NCBI RefSeq assembly: GCF_019039105.1
Contig: NZ_JAHPIV010000002.1
Location: 62,001-126,000, forward strand
Direction: 5' to 3'
DNA from: Desertibacillus haloalkaliphilus
Lineage (GTDB): Bacteria > Bacillota > Bacilli > Bacillales > KJ1-10-99
Length of the DNA: 64,000 nt
Shown: positions 26,786 to 38,457 of the stretch, piece after piece
Layout: each line of letters opens with the position of its first letter
Numbering within the stretch: the first letter of the stretch is position 1
Notes under the pieces: generated by a model
The model's input: only the letters and a program-made list of their open reading frames with translations
The model's database searches: none
Told to the model about the DNA's origin: nothing
Position numbers and translations under genes: made by a program

Positions 26786-27631
26786 ATGAATCCAATCAAA
26801 GTAAGGGAGCAATTGAAACAATTTTTTATTGAGGATTTGGGTGAAGGTGATCTTACTAGTCAAACGGTTTTTACGAACGACCACGTAGGGAGCGGGACGT
26901 TTGTTGTAAAAAGTGATGGAATCATTAGTGGGGTTGAAGTGATTAGGCAAGCCTACGCATTATTTAATGAGGATATAGATGTTTCTTTATATGTTCGAGA
27001 TGGGGCTGAAGTCAGACATGGAGATGTTATAGCCACTGTACATGGACCGATGGTTGATTTATTAAGTGCAGAACGTGTTGTTTTGAACCTCGTGCAGCGG
27101 ATGAGTGGGGTTGCAACGCTTACGAATAAAGCTGTTGCAATACTCGGTAGCTCGCATACAAGAATCTGTGATACAAGAAAAACAACGCCAGGGCTACGGA
27201 TGTTTGAAAAATATGCGGTTCGTTGTGGAGGTGGCTACAATCATCGTCTAGGGTTATACGATGGAGTCATGATTAAAGACAATCATATTGCAGCATGTGG
27301 TGGAATTACTGCCGCTGTTCGCCGCGTAAAGGACCAACTAGGGCATATGGTAAAAGTAGAAGTGGAAACGGAAACAAGAGAAGAAGTAATTGAGGCTGTA
27401 GAAGCGAAAGCAGATATTATTATGTTTGATAATCGTTCACCCGATGAGGTTCGTGAGTTTGTTGAGCTTGTTCCAGGTTCAATATCAACTGAGGTGTCAG
27501 GGGGAATCGATTTAGCAACGGTCGCTGATTATCGTGATACATTTGTTGATTATTTGTCGTTAGGGTTTTTAACGCATTCCGCAAGAGCTCTAGATATAAG
27601 TTTTAATGTTCAAGGAGGAAGCAAATCATGA
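26786..27631 (+). CDS. nadC: Nicotinate-nucleotide pyrophosphorylase (quinolinate phosphoribosyltransferase)
   Basis: Converts quinolinate and PRPP to nicotinate mononucleotide; 281 residues. Motifs: [10 protein letters not shown] at the start, [27 protein letters not shown] with substrate-binding Arg/Lys residues, KDNHI, and [22 protein letters not shown] and [10 protein letters not shown] form the phosphate-binding C-terminus. It is 12 bases after nadB and overlaps nadA by four bases (ATGA). Confidence 0.95.
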   Translation: MNPIKVREQLKQFFIEDLGEGDLTSQTVFTNDHVGSGTFVVKSDGIISGVEVIRQAYALFNEDIDVSLYVRDGAEVRHGDVIATVHGPMVDLLSAERVVLNLVQRMSGVATLTNKAVAILGSSHTRICDTRKTTPGLRMFEKYAVRCGGGYNHRLGLYDGVMIKDNHIAACGGITAAVRRVKDQLGHMVKVEVETETREEVIEAVEAKADIIMFDNRSPDEVREFVELVPGSISTEVSGGIDLATVADYRDTFVDYLSLGFLTHSARALDISFNVQGGSKS

Positions 27632-28731
27632 GTGTTTTAGATCTAATGAATACACCGTTCGTATTACCTGAGAAGTATAGACAAATGACAACAGCTGAAC
27701 TGCAGCAACGGGTTCGAGAAATAAAGGAAACGTTTGGTGAAAAATTATACATTCCTGGCCACCATTATCAAAAAGATGAAGTAATCGCTTTTGCCGATGA
27801 TACAGGTGACTCATTACAGTTAGCACAACAATCAGCGAGTAATAAAAAAGCGGATTATATTGTATTTTGTGGTGTCCACTTTATGGCGGAAACGGCTGAT
27901 ATTTTAACAAGTGAGGAGCAAACGGTTATTTTACCTGATATGCGGGCTGGTTGTTCGATGGCGGATATGGCGGATATTCACCAGACCGAGGCCGCTTGGG
28001 ACGTGTTTCAAGATGTTTTTGGAGATACGGTCTTGCCATTAACCTATGTGAATAGTACGGCAGCGATTAAAGCTTTTTGTGGACGCAATGGAGGGGCAAC
28101 GGTCACTTCGTCGAATGCAAAGAAGATGGTTGAATGGGCATTTACACAAAAGGAACGGATCTTATTTTTGCCTGATCAACATTTAGGTAGAAATACAGCG
28201 TATGATTTAGGAATTACTTTGGACGAAATGGCTGTATGGGACCCTGTGACAGAGGCGTTTGAATACGATGGAGATATAAACAATGTGAAAGTGATTTTAT
28301 GGAAAGGACATTGCTCGGTTCATGAGAAATTTACCGTTGAAAACATAAAGAAGTTACGACAGCAAGATCCCGATTATTCGATCATCGTGCACCCAGAATG
28401 TACACATGAAGTGGTCCAGCAAGCTGATTATAATGGCTCAACGAATGATATTATTAAAACATTAGAACAGGCAGCCCCTGGCAGTAAGTGGGCTGTTGGG
28501 ACAGAAATGAATCTAGTAGCACGTCTTGCCAACCTTCACCAAGATAAGAAAGTAATCTCATTAAATCCAAATATGTGCCCATGCTTAACGATGAATCGAA
28601 TTGATCTTCCGCATTTGTTATGGGCGTTAGAATCAATTAAACAAAATGAAGTCATCAATGAAATTACCGTTGATAAACAAACCGCTAACGATGCGATTCG
28701 TGCGCTCGAACGCATGTTAGTACGTGCATAA
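27628..28731 (+). CDS. nadA: Quinolinate synthase A
   Basis: Iron-sulfur enzyme that condenses iminoaspartate with dihydroxyacetone phosphate to quinolinate; 367 residues, the long Bacillus type. The 4Fe-4S ligands are Cys109 (RAGCSMAD), Cys229 (KGHCSVH) and Cys319 (NMCPCL), matching Cys110/230/320 of B. subtilis. [20 protein letters not shown] is the N-terminal substrate block. Last gene of the nad operon; a terminator-like palindrome follows the stop. Confidence 0.95.
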   Translation: MSVLDLMNTPFVLPEKYRQMTTAELQQRVREIKETFGEKLYIPGHHYQKDEVIAFADDTGDSLQLAQQSASNKKADYIVFCGVHFMAETADILTSEEQTVILPDMRAGCSMADMADIHQTEAAWDVFQDVFGDTVLPLTYVNSTAAIKAFCGRNGGATVTSSNAKKMVEWAFTQKERILFLPDQHLGRNTAYDLGITLDEMAVWDPVTEAFEYDGDINNVKVILWKGHCSVHEKFTVENIKKLRQQDPDYSIIVHPECTHEVVQQADYNGSTNDIIKTLEQAAPGSKWAVGTEMNLVARLANLHQDKKVISLNPNMCPCLTMNRIDLPHLLWALESIKQNEVINEITVDKQTANDAIRALERMLVRA

Positions 28732-28741
28732 GGACCTGATC

Positions 28742-28790
28742 GAGGGGTGTTCTAAAGGTTTCCCACCAACCTTTAGGGCACCTTTTTATA
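28742..28790 (+). terminator. Terminator-like palindrome after nadA
   Basis: GGGGTGTTCTAAAGGTT pairs with AACCTTTAGGGCACCTT, followed by TTTTT. A member of the GGTGTYCYAAAGG palindrome family seen several times in the window. Confidence 0.75.
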
Positions 28791-28964
28791 TGTAAAAACG
28801 AATGCCCTCTTATGTTCCGTTTCGTAAGTTTGGTATATACGTTATTGTTTGCGCATAGATTGTGCTGAGGGTATTCATTTTTAATACTAATTTTGTTCGT
28901 GAATGTACTTATACGCCTACCAATGCATAGGATGTAAAGAATTGTTTTAGGAGGGAGATAGACG

Positions 28965-30125
28965 GTGAAAATTCATATCGTTCAAAAAGGAGATACGTTA
29001 TGGAAGTTAGCAGACAAGTATAATGTGGACTTTGAAGAACTAAAAGCAGCGAACCAGCAATTATCGAATCCGGACATGATTATGCCTGGAATGAAGGTGA
29101 AAATTCCAACAGCAGGTGTACCTGTGAAAAAGAAAGAAGCACCAGCGAAACCAAAAGAACATATGGCGCCAAAAGAGAAGCCCGTTCCCAAAGTAAAGAA
29201 AGAAGTACCTAAAGAGATGCCAAAACCAAAGCCAAAAGAAGTTCCGTATAAAATGCCGCCGAAAGAGCCAGAAAAAATACCAACGCCGCCTCATGTAGAA
29301 ATGCCAATCATGCAGCAACCGATTATGCAACAACCTGTTCAGCAAAAACAGGAAATGAACATGAACTTCAATGTTTATAAACAACCAGCAAAACCGAAGC
29401 CAAAGGCAAAGCCAGAATATAAGGCTCCAAAGGTTCCTGAGCCGCCTAAGCCACCAAAACCTGTAAAGAAACCTGAAATCAAGAAGCCTGAGATAAAACA
29501 TGAACCACCGAAGAAGCCCGATGTGAAACCGACAATCCCGAAAGACGTGAAGACAGAATTGCCAGAGCCGAAAATGGTAAAACCACCGATGCCACCGATG
29601 CCACCGATGGCACCACAGATGCCACAGATGGTACCACCGATGGCACCGCAAATGGCACCGCAAATGGCACCACAAATGGCACCACAAATGGCACCACAAA
29701 TGGCACCGATGCCAAAAATGCCACCACAGATGCCACCACAGATGCCACCACAAATGGCACCGATGCAGTATATGCCGCAACATTGCGTACCGATGACTGG
29801 TGTGATCCCTGGTTGTGCTCAGCCATCACCGTATTCACCATATCCAATGATGCCACAGCACGGCTATGGCGGAATGGCACCGGAAGCTCCTTATCCATCA
29901 CATATGGCCTATCCACCTGAACAACACCCGGGTTCTTATCAACATGCTCAGCCCCAGCAACCAGCAATGCCAGGAGCGATGCCATATGCAAGAGCTTACC
30001 AAACGTCCCAACAAAATGCGATGAGGGATCAATATTACAATCAGGTGACTCAATCAGAGGTTGATTCATCAGGAACAGAAGATCAATCGTCAGGTGCAGG
30101 GGGAAATTCTACATCAAATTATTAA
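28965..30125 (+). CDS. safA: Spore coat morphogenetic protein SafA (LysM domain)
   Basis: SafA directs inner-coat assembly together with SpoVID; 386 residues here (387 in B. subtilis). A LysM domain covers about 1-48 (VQKGDTLWKLADKYNVDF, NPDMIMPGMKVKIP) and targets the protein to cortex peptidoglycan. A long Lys/Pro-rich region (50-205) follows, then Met-Ala-Pro-Gln tandem repeats (about 206-267), then a Pro/Tyr/Gln-rich tail. GTG start behind AGGAGGGA. B. subtilis makes a shorter C-terminal form from an internal start, which could also occur here. Position between nadA and coxA is as in B. subtilis. Confidence 0.92.
   Translation: MKIHIVQKGDTLWKLADKYNVDFEELKAANQQLSNPDMIMPGMKVKIPTAGVPVKKKEAPAKPKEHMAPKEKPVPKVKKEVPKEMPKPKPKEVPYKMPPKEPEKIPTPPHVEMPIMQQPIMQQPVQQKQEMNMNFNVYKQPAKPKPKAKPEYKAPKVPEPPKPPKPVKKPEIKKPEIKHEPPKKPDVKPTIPKDVKTELPEPKMVKPPMPPMPPMAPQMPQMVPPMAPQMAPQMAPQMAPQMAPQMAPMPKMPPQMPPQMPPQMAPMQYMPQHCVPMTGVIPGCAQPSPYSPYPMMPQHGYGGMAPEAPYPSHMAYPPEQHPGSYQHAQPQQPAMPGAMPYARAYQTSQQNAMRDQYYNQVTQSEVDSSGTEDQSSGAGGNSTSNY
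29583..29766 (+). repeat. Tandem codon repeats in safA
   Basis: Successive 9- to 12-base units, CCACCGATG and CAAATGGCACCA-like, encode runs of PPM and MAPQ/MPPQ. Near-identical neighbouring units suggest copy-number change by slippage. This is a minisatellite within a gene, not a CRISPR array. Confidence 0.85.
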
Positions 30126-30134
30126 ATCCTAAAT

Positions 30135-30168
30135 CAAAAAAGGCGAGGAATACCCTTCGCCTTTTTTT
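30135..30168 (+). terminator. Terminator after safA
   Basis: AAAAAAGGCGA pairs with TCGCCTTTTTTT around a short loop, ten bases past the stop. Confidence 0.87.
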
Positions 30169-30407
30169 GGTTTAGGAAAATGGAAACCAAAGCGAAAAAT
30201 AGTGCTTGTACGTTTACATTTTTTATGTAATTAGGTTTAACACTATGTTTAATACACATACGTTGGAAGGTGGGCGTACTGTGCCGTTATTGGGAGTGAT
30301 GTCTATGTCGCTTTCACCCACCATTATTTCTTCTCTCTTCCTAGATATAACAGAGTAATTTAAACCTTCAGTTGCCATCATAAATGGTGAAAGGAGGTAT
30401 TCAAAAT

Positions 30408-31436
30408 ATGAAAAAGTTTGCTCTTTCGTTAACAGCAGCCTCAATGATCTTAGGTGGACTTGCAGGTTGTGGAGTCGATAATCAAGGTGCAGATATGGGT
30501 GCGCGTCAAGTGGGTATGAATACACAAGCCACGGACCAGACAACAGGTACCGCAACAAGAAATGACACTGCAGCTCGAGGAGCTGGAGATCGTTGGACTG
30601 GTGAGGGGCCATTAACTGATATGATGACGCCAAACCGTCGTGATGCTGGTGCCGGCCTGATGGGTGAAAACGTTCGAGGACGTGGCATGTCACGTCAAAA
30701 CGTTCGCGGAACTCAAACTGGTCAGCGTGAAGGTATTATTGGTCAAACTGGCAATCATCGTGGCCAAGGAGTGACTGGTGCGAATCAAGATCGTCGTGGT
30801 ACGATTGGTCAAGCGAACATTAACCAGCGCCCGGCGGGAACAGGTACGTATGGTGGCGCTAATGTCGGTATGACAGGACAGCGCCAAGGTATGGGTGCAG
30901 CTGAATTAGATGGCCGACGAGCGACACAGGATGCCGGTGGTAGACGTACAACGGGCTTAACCGGACAAAGAGGTACTGGTGCGGGAGCTGCTGGATTAAC
31001 TGGAAACCGCACTGGGATGGTTGATAATACGGGAACCCTGAGAGGACAAGCTCAAAACCGTGTGGGAACAGGTACTGCCAATTATCATCAAGACTATGAT
31101 AGTCAAGCAGTACAACGCATAACAGACAGAGTGAACCGACTCGATAATGTAAATGACCCACGTGTCATTGTTAATGATAATACAGTAGTTGTTGGTATTG
31201 ATGGAGATGGTCAAGATAGAGGGCGAATTGAGTCTCAAGTGCGTGAGGCTGTTAGAGAGGTCAATAATGACTATGACGTTCATGTTGTGACCGATCGTGA
31301 TGGTGTAAACCGTATTCGCACAATGGATGACCGTTTGCGTGGTGGTGCAGCATTTGATGAAGTTGGTGCTACATTCCGAGAAATGATTGGGGATCTTGGT
31401 CGAGCGGCTCAACGACCATTTGAACGTTCTCGATAA
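30408..31436 (+). CDS. coxA: Spore cortex lipoprotein CoxA-like (YhcN/YlaJ family)
   Basis: A 342-residue lipoprotein: signal peptide with lipobox LAGC (Cys21), then about 200 residues of Gly/Arg/Thr/Gln-rich low-complexity sequence without Cys or many hydrophobics, then a YhcN/YlaJ-type C-terminal domain (from about QRITDRVNRLDNVNDPRVI) with VVGIDGDGQDRGRIESQVREAV. Family members are forespore-made cortex or spore-membrane lipoproteins. ATG at 30408 follows AAAGGAGG at eight bases; an in-frame ATG 24 bases upstream overlaps that site. Position after safA matches B. subtilis coxA (yrbB). Confidence 0.85.
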   Translation: MKKFALSLTAASMILGGLAGCGVDNQGADMGARQVGMNTQATDQTTGTATRNDTAARGAGDRWTGEGPLTDMMTPNRRDAGAGLMGENVRGRGMSRQNVRGTQTGQREGIIGQTGNHRGQGVTGANQDRRGTIGQANINQRPAGTGTYGGANVGMTGQRQGMGAAELDGRRATQDAGGRRTTGLTGQRGTGAGAAGLTGNRTGMVDNTGTLRGQAQNRVGTGTANYHQDYDSQAVQRITDRVNRLDNVNDPRVIVNDNTVVVGIDGDGQDRGRIESQVREAVREVNNDYDVHVVTDRDGVNRIRTMDDRLRGGAAFDEVGATFREMIGDLGRAAQRPFERSR

Positions 31437-31443
31437 ATGATGA

Positions 31444-31483
31444 GGAACAAGAACAGGTAATAGCGCCTGTTCTTGTTTTTTTA
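31444..31483 (+). terminator. Terminator after coxA
   Basis: AACAAGAACAGG (31446-31457) pairs with CCTGTTCTTGTT (31466-31477), followed by T-run. Confidence 0.87.
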
Positions 31484-31562
31484 TGGGCAAATTCAAACAT
31501 AAAAAAATTCGATGATCTATGTTAAAATAAAGAGACAGCAAGGAAAGAGGGGAGTCAATAAA

Positions 31563-32321
31563 GTGGCAGGACATTCGAAATGGAAAAATATCCAACACCG
31601 TAAAGGGAGACAAGATGCAATCCGTGGTAAGGTCTTCACGAAAATTTCAAAGGAAATTTTTGCCGCGACTCGAAATGGCGGTGATGATCCAACCACAAAT
31701 GCCAGGTTACGGATGGCCATTAATAAAGCCAAGGCGGCGAATATGCCAAATGATAATATTGAACGAACGATAAAAAAAGCACTTGGGGAACTTGATGGGG
31801 TAACCTATGAGGAAATTCGTTATGAAGGTTATGGGCCTAGCGGGGTTGCAGTCATGGTCGATGTATTAACCGATAATAAAAACCGATCAGCCGCAGAGGT
31901 TCGGCACGCATTCAATAAAAACGGTGGAAATCTAGGTGAAAATGGCTGCGTTTCTTTTATGTTTGATCGCAAAGGTTTGCTTGTGATCGATCGTGAGCAT
32001 GTCGATGTTGATGAAGATGAGATGTTATTAGAAGTGATTGAAGCTGGTGCCGATGAATTGGAAACAACAGAGGACGTATTTGAAATTTTGACAGACCCTG
32101 AAGAGTTTGAGCCTGTTAAGACCGCACTTGAAGAGCAAGGATATACATTTTCAACAGCAGAGGTTACGATGCTTCCGCAAACAAAAACGGAACTAACGGA
32201 TGATGATGCTCTTAAGGTTCTTAAATTAATTGAAACATTAGAAGATAATGATGATGTACAGAACGTTTATCACAATCTAGAAGCAGCTGATGACGTTTAT
32301 GAGAAGTTCCACCAAGGATAA
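31563..32321 (+). CDS. yrbC: YebC/PmpR family protein (YrbC)
   Basis: A 252-residue YebC-family protein, annotated for years as transcriptional regulator; recent work on family members points to a role in translation of difficult (proline-rich) sequences. The N-terminus AGHSKWKNIQHRKGRQD is the diagnostic start, followed by the three-domain fold (KARAANMP-like KAKAANMPNDNIERTIKKALG; RSAAEVRHAFNKNGGNLGENGCV). GTG at 31563 is chosen for the GAGGGGAG site eight bases upstream and the conserved MAGHSKW start; the frame remains open further upstream. Order coxA-yrbC-bofC as in B. subtilis. Confidence 0.93.
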   Translation: MAGHSKWKNIQHRKGRQDAIRGKVFTKISKEIFAATRNGGDDPTTNARLRMAINKAKAANMPNDNIERTIKKALGELDGVTYEEIRYEGYGPSGVAVMVDVLTDNKNRSAAEVRHAFNKNGGNLGENGCVSFMFDRKGLLVIDREHVDVDEDEMLLEVIEAGADELETTEDVFEILTDPEEFEPVKTALEEQGYTFSTAEVTMLPQTKTELTDDDALKVLKLIETLEDNDDVQNVYHNLEAADDVYEKFHQG

Positions 32322-32337
32322 AAAATTATACGGATAA

Positions 32338-32384
32338 AGACTTCCATTCATGGTAACAATATCATAATGAATGGAAGTTTTTTT
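32338..32384 (+). terminator. Terminator after yrbC
   Basis: ACTTCCATTCA (32340-32350) pairs with TGAATGGAAGT (32368-32378), followed by seven T. Confidence 0.85.
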
Positions 32385-32419
32385 ATGAACAAATATAACT
32401 ACTGGTGGTGATGATCAAG

Positions 32420-32995
32420 ATGAAAGTTCGCCCATTGATTGTTTTAATTAAAAAGTATCCGGCTTTTATTGCTTTGTTCTTTTTAATGAGTTGTCTTATT
32501 GCATTTTCATCTATGGAAAAAAGTGTTGCTGAAAAAGTAGAGGATAAACCACCAGCTCAACAAGAAGAAACATATGAAGTGATGGGTCCCAAAACCGTTG
32601 AAGTGATTTTAGAAAGAGAGTATTTAGATGGAGAAGTGAGTGAAGAAGTTGTCGAGGAAACGATTTGGTCGATGGAGGACTTCTGGGCCTTTTATGAAAA
32701 TTGGACACTCGTCGATCAGGCCGAAGACAAAGTCGTATTTAAACAGCAGGTGGATGACATTTCGCCTTTATTAAAAATAAATGGTTATTTTGGTATTTCT
32801 GAAGATGGAACATTAAAGTTATATGAAGGTAAACCGACCGAAGAAAATGTCATTCAGTCATTATATCAAATTAATACAAAGAAACTGAAAAGTCATCAGC
32901 ATGTAAATTTGAAAGAAGGAATTCCTGTTCAATCGCGAGAGCATTATGAACAAGTGTTGAAAACCTTTAAAAAATTTGCGATTAAAGAAATGTAA
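32420..32995 (+). CDS. bofC: Bypass-of-forespore protein BofC
   Basis: Forespore-secreted inhibitor of the SpoIVB protease, part of the sigma-K checkpoint; 191 residues from the chosen start. A signal/anchor segment spans about 14-31. The mature part has the BofC pattern EVILEREYLDGEVSEE, WSMEDFWAFYENWTLVDQ and QVDDISPLLKINGYFGISEDG. ATG at 32420 is preferred, with GGTGGTGATG upstream; an ATG at 32411 and GTG codons at 32405 and 32408 are alternatives. It sits between yrbC and ruvA as in B. subtilis. Confidence 0.88.
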   Translation: MKVRPLIVLIKKYPAFIALFFLMSCLIAFSSMEKSVAEKVEDKPPAQQEETYEVMGPKTVEVILEREYLDGEVSEEVVEETIWSMEDFWAFYENWTLVDQAEDKVVFKQQVDDISPLLKINGYFGISEDGTLKLYEGKPTEENVIQSLYQINTKKLKSHQHVNLKEGIPVQSREHYEQVLKTFKKFAIKEM

Positions 32996-33003
32996 TAGGT
33001 TGG

Positions 33004-33040
33004 AGAGTGGTTGACGAGTTCGGAAACCACTCTTTTTTAG
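33004..33040 (+). terminator. Terminator after bofC
   Basis: GAGTGGTT pairs with AACCACTC (imperfect extension outward) followed by six T. Confidence 0.8.
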
Positions 33041-33049
33041 TGGTAAAAA

Positions 33050-33105
33050 GGCGGAGTGCGCTAGCAATGAGGAAAAGTCAGAGAAGTAAGCTTACTCGCG
33101 CCGCC
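33050..33105. repeat. GGCGGAGTGCG hairpin repeat, copy A (upstream of ruvA)
   Basis: GGCGGAGTGCG at the left end pairs, with an AG bulge, to CGCGCCGCC at the right; CTTACTCG precedes the right arm. The same ends, spacing (~55 bases) and the preceding GTGGTAAA occur in copies B (62399) and C (63458). GC content is far above the flanking sequence. Confidence 0.75.
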
Positions 33106-33246
33106 TTAGGATTAAGTTTAAGGGTAAGTTCACTGAGGAAAAGAAGTTGATTCCGGGAATGAATGAAAGGCAATGACGGTTGCAACATCTTCATGATAAT
33201 ATAAAATAGAAATGAACGTTCGCAAAAAAAAAGGGGAGAATCACTT

Positions 33247-33867
33247 TTGATAGAATTTGTATATGGTAAAGTTGACTTTATTGATACACAATACATCGTT
33301 CTAGAAACGAGTAACATTGGGTATCAAATCTACTGCGCTAATCCGTTTGAATATCAAGCAAACCAAGAAGAAATGGTTAAAGTATATACGTATCAGCACG
33401 TTCGTGAAGATATATTACGGTTATATGGGTTTAAAACGAGACAGGAACGGGCATTGTTTGAGAAACTTTTGAATGTGTCAGGGATTGGACCTAAAGGAGC
33501 GTTAGCGGTTCTGGCGACAGGACAGCCTGATCATGTCATAAAAGCGATTGAAGAAGAGGATGAGGCATTTTTAGTGAAGTTCCCCGGGGTTGGAAAGAAA
33601 ACGGCAAGACAAATGATTCTAGATTTAAAAGGGAAGTTGGATGATTTCGCACCGCACTTATTTGAATCTAGATCGATTGATGAAAGTGAAACATTAACAC
33701 CGAAGGAACAGTTGAACTCAGGAGCACTTGATGAAGCGGTTGAAGCATTGAAGGCACTTGGGTATGTTGATCGAGAAATTAATCGTGTACTACCAACGCT
33801 TCGAGAAGAGGATACAACGACTGATCAATACATTAAGATGGCGTTGCAATTAATCATGAATCGTTAA
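33247..33867 (+). CDS. ruvA: Holliday junction branch migration protein RuvA
   Basis: DNA-binding subunit of the RuvAB branch-migration complex, 206 residues. N-terminal OB fold (1-63) starts [13 protein letters not shown]; two helix-hairpin-helix motifs follow ([17 protein letters not shown] and [17 protein letters not shown]); the C-terminal domain that contacts RuvB begins near 150. TTG start behind GGGGAG. Operon with ruvB 41 bases later. No LexA box of the GAAC-N4-GTTC type is seen upstream. Confidence 0.95.
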   Translation: MIEFVYGKVDFIDTQYIVLETSNIGYQIYCANPFEYQANQEEMVKVYTYQHVREDILRLYGFKTRQERALFEKLLNVSGIGPKGALAVLATGQPDHVIKAIEEEDEAFLVKFPGVGKKTARQMILDLKGKLDDFAPHLFESRSIDESETLTPKEQLNSGALDEAVEALKALGYVDREINRVLPTLREEDTTTDQYIKMALQLIMNR

Positions 33868-33908
33868 GTGAATCGAATAGGTTGGAAAAAAGAGTGGAGG
33901 TGACTTCT

Positions 33909-34907
33909 GTGGATGAAAGGATGGTTTCGGCTGAGTCTCAGTTTGCTGAAGATGCGTTAGATTTTAGTTTGCGTCCAAGTGATTTAAGCCAGTACATCGG
34001 TCAAGAAAAAGTAAAAGAAAATCTACGTGTCTTTATTGAAGCGGCAAAAATGCGTGAAGAGGCGCTTGATCATGTTTTGCTATATGGTCCGCCTGGCTTA
34101 GGGAAAACAACGCTTTCGGCGATTATTGCAAATGAGATGGGCGTACAAATGCGCACAACTTCAGGACCTGCGATTGAGCGTCCTGGTGACTTAGCAGCGA
34201 TTTTAACTGCGCTAGAGCCAGGTGATGTCTTATTTATTGATGAGATTCATCGTCTCAATCGAATTGTCGAAGAAGTGTTGTATCCGGCGATGGAGGATTT
34301 TTGTATTGACATTGTGATCGGTAAAGGACCGACAGCTAGGTCTGTACGGCTTGATTTACCTCCCTTTACATTGGTTGGTGCAACAACAAGGGCTGGATTG
34401 TTATCAGCGCCATTGCGTGATCGCTTTGGCGTCTTATCGCGACTTGAATTTTACCGAGAAGAAGAGCTTGCATTAATTGTAGACCGAACGGCGGAACTGC
34501 TCGGTGTAGAAATTCAAGGGCAAGCGACTAATGAGATTGCAAGACGGTCACGTGGTACACCAAGGATTGCGAACAGGCTATTACGCAGAGTTCGTGATTT
34601 TGCCCAAGTCCAAAGTGATGGTATCATCTCCGAGCAATTAGCGGTCGATGCACTTGAGAAGCTACAAGTGGATCGTTTGGGATTAGATCATATTGATCAT
34701 AAGTTATTGATGGGGATTATCGAGAAGTTCCGTGGCGGTCCGGTAGGGTTAGATACCATTGCAGCTACGATTGGTGAAGAGGCACATACGATTGAGGATG
34801 TGTATGAGCCGTATTTGCTGCAAATTGGTTTCTTACAGCGAACCCCGCGTGGAAGAGTTGTGACGGCTGATGTCTATCACCATTTTAATATGGAGGTGCC
34901 AAAGTGA
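33909..34907 (+). CDS. ruvB: Holliday junction branch migration ATPase RuvB
   Basis: Hexameric AAA+ motor of branch migration, 332 residues. Walker [10 protein letters not shown], Walker B LFIDEIHR, sensor [11 protein letters not shown], arginine finger region APLRDRFG, and a C-terminal winged helix ending [11 protein letters not shown] at 33909 with GGAGGTGA six bases upstream gives MDERMVS, equivalent to the B. subtilis MDERLVS start; a TTG 27 bases earlier is in frame but lacks a ribosome site. Its last codons overlap the next small gene. Confidence 0.95.
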   Translation: MDERMVSAESQFAEDALDFSLRPSDLSQYIGQEKVKENLRVFIEAAKMREEALDHVLLYGPPGLGKTTLSAIIANEMGVQMRTTSGPAIERPGDLAAILTALEPGDVLFIDEIHRLNRIVEEVLYPAMEDFCIDIVIGKGPTARSVRLDLPPFTLVGATTRAGLLSAPLRDRFGVLSRLEFYREEELALIVDRTAELLGVEIQGQATNEIARRSRGTPRIANRLLRRVRDFAQVQSDGIISEQLAVDALEKLQVDRLGLDHIDHKLLMGIIEKFRGGPVGLDTIAATIGEEAHTIEDVYEPYLLQIGFLQRTPRGRVVTADVYHHFNMEVPK

Positions 34908-35122
34908 GTAGCATGCCAAAAATCTTAGTGACGGTTGGGATCGTTTTAATTGTTATTGGATTGTTGTGGCAGGTAGGTGGTAAATATTTTTCACTAGGCA
35001 AGCTCCCGGGCGACATTTTTATTAAAAAAGGAAATACGACATTTTATTTCCCGATTGTGACGTCAATTATTTTAAGTATCGTTCTATCGTTAATTTTTTA
35101 CGTGATTGGTCGTTTTCGTTAA
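34904..35122 (+). CDS. DUF2905 small membrane protein (YrzS-like)
   Basis: A 72-residue protein with two hydrophobic segments (about 5-25 and 44-67) separated by [20 protein letters not shown], the conserved DUF2905 core. Function unknown. GTG start overlaps the ruvB stop by four bases (GTGA) and is served by GGAGGTG inside ruvB, so it is translated with ruvAB. B. subtilis carries a DUF2905 gene in the same place. Confidence 0.85.
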   Translation: MSSMPKILVTVGIVLIVIGLLWQVGGKYFSLGKLPGDIFIKKGNTTFYFPIVTSIILSIVLSLIFYVIGRFR

Positions 35123-35234
35123 AAGATACTTGTCATTGAGTGCTCTGTTTTGTATTCTAAATAGGATTGTTGCACAATAACTTGTAAATAATAATCAAAG
35201 AACTAGCAATCCGAAGATGAAAAGGTGAATCGTT

Positions 35235-37417
<2,183 letters not shown>

Positions 37418-37526
37418 AATATACAGGAAAACTGTATGATTTAAAGTAATATAGTATAGGGTTGGCTCCGTAAAAAGGTTTGTCTTGCCAGCTTAACGTT
37501 ATAGGTTTGTGAAAGGGGGGAGAACA

Positions 37527-37790
37527 ATGGATTTATTAGCAACGCTTGGTCCGCTAATTTTAATGTTTGCGATTTTCTACTTTCTTTTAATTCGCCCGCA
37601 GCAAAAGCGACAAAAGGCAATTAAAGAAATGCATGATAACCTACAAAAAGGAAACAAGATCATTACAATTGGTGGTTTACATGGAACTATCGATGCAATT
37701 GATGAAGACAAAATTGTCATTCTAGTTGATGATAACCGTAAACTTACGTATGATCGCTCAGCTGTACGTGAAGTAGTCAATCCAGATTAA
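37527..37790 (+). CDS. yajC: Preprotein translocase subunit YajC
   Basis: An 87-residue single-span membrane protein (hydrophobic 3-25, LGPLILMFAIFYFLLIRPQQ) with a cytoplasmic beta-rich domain (KGNKIITIGGLHGTIDAID). Associates with SecDF and the Sec channel. ATG at 37527 follows AAAGGGGGGA at five bases; an upstream in-frame GTG is within the leader. A terminator follows. Confidence 0.93.
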   Translation: MDLLATLGPLILMFAIFYFLLIRPQQKRQKAIKEMHDNLQKGNKIITIGGLHGTIDAIDEDKIVILVDDNRKLTYDRSAVREVVNPD

Positions 37791-37801
37791 TGTACATAAA
37801 T

Positions 37802-37833
37802 AAAACGCAACCAGAAATTGGTTGCGTTTTATT
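37802..37833 (+). terminator. Terminator after yajC
   Basis: AAAACGCAACC pairs with GGTTGCGTTTT around AGAAATT. Confidence 0.87.
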
Positions 37834-37834
37834 T

Positions 37835-37878
37835 GGAGGTGTCTTAAAAGGTTTAAATCAACCATTTAGGACACCTCC
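37835..37878. repeat. GGTGTCYYAAAAGG palindrome between yajC and yrzE
   Basis: GGAGGTGTCTTAAAAGGTT and AACCATTTAGGACACCTCC form a 44-base palindrome with a short loop, followed by a T-rich stretch. Same family as 12-60, 28742 and 43721. It could terminate the convergent yrzE transcript as well. Confidence 0.75.
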
Positions 37879-37884
37879 TTTCTT

Positions 37885-38265
37885 TTAGGATTGATTGCTA
37901 AATAGATTAACTCCAATAATCCCACCTAAGACACCACAAGCGAGGTAGCCTGCGTGGTGAACATATTGTTCAAGTGAGAATGTTGAATTGTACCCTAAAT
38001 ATTGGATGAGAAATGTGATCACAGAATAAAGTAAGGCAGTTGCTGCACCAACGACCCAACCTTTCTGCTTCGAAATCATGCCTGATACAACACCCCCGAT
38101 AAATAGTGCAAGGAAGGATGCCGTTAAGATCAGCCAAGAAAATGAAGATTCTGTAAATGCTGTGAAGGTTAATACTAAAGAGACAATAAAGCTAAAGGAA
38201 AGCGCAATTGCTAAAATCGTTAGTACGCCGTACAACATTCCTGGAATGATGCCCCGATGTGTCAA
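37885..38265 (-). CDS. TIGR04086 family membrane protein (YrzE-like)
   Basis: A 126-residue protein with four predicted membrane helices and the family-typical segment FIGGVVSGMISKQKGWVVGAATALLYS. Function unknown. TTG start preceded by GGGGAGAGG on the reverse strand. In B. subtilis the homologue yrzE also lies next to yajC (yrbF), but is reported there in the neighbourhood of yrbG. Confidence 0.8.
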   Translation of the reverse strand: MTHRGIIPGMLYGVLTILAIALSFSFIVSLVLTFTAFTESSFSWLILTASFLALFIGGVVSGMISKQKGWVVGAATALLYSVITFLIQYLGYNSTFSLEQYVHHAGYLACGVLGGIIGVNLFSNQS

Positions 38266-38457
38266 AAGTCCTCTCCCCTTTCATTATTCATTTGTTTACT
38301 AATAGCTTATTCGTGCTTGGACAGATTAGAATAATTTGTTTTAGAAAACAGCGTGTAACGCCAAAAAAGTAAAGATCTCGCCTTTAAAACATTTCTATTT
38401 GAGAAGTATTTTTAGGACGAACCCATCATAGGATGATAGAAATGGGGAGGAGATCAG

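Noticed and set aside
29583-29766. CRISPR-like array in safA
   Set aside because: Units are 9-12 bases, contiguous and in frame, with no spacers; they encode protein repeats.
29061-29783. 240-codon reverse-strand frame opposite safA (Trp/His/Leu-rich)
   Set aside because: It is the antisense of the Lys/Pro and Met-Ala-Pro-Gln repeats; composition is the mirror of the repeats and there is no ribosome site.
29479-30069. 196-codon reverse-strand frame with Val-Pro-Phe repeats
   Set aside because: Another antisense frame of the same safA repeats, without start signals.
30996-31613. 205-codon reverse-strand frame opposite coxA
   Set aside because: Antisense of coxA and of the yrbC leader; crosses a terminator and has no supporting site.
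33205-33225. GAACGTTC palindrome upstream of ruvA as a LexA box
   Set aside because: The Bacillus LexA box needs GAAC-N4-GTTC; here the half-sites abut with no spacer.
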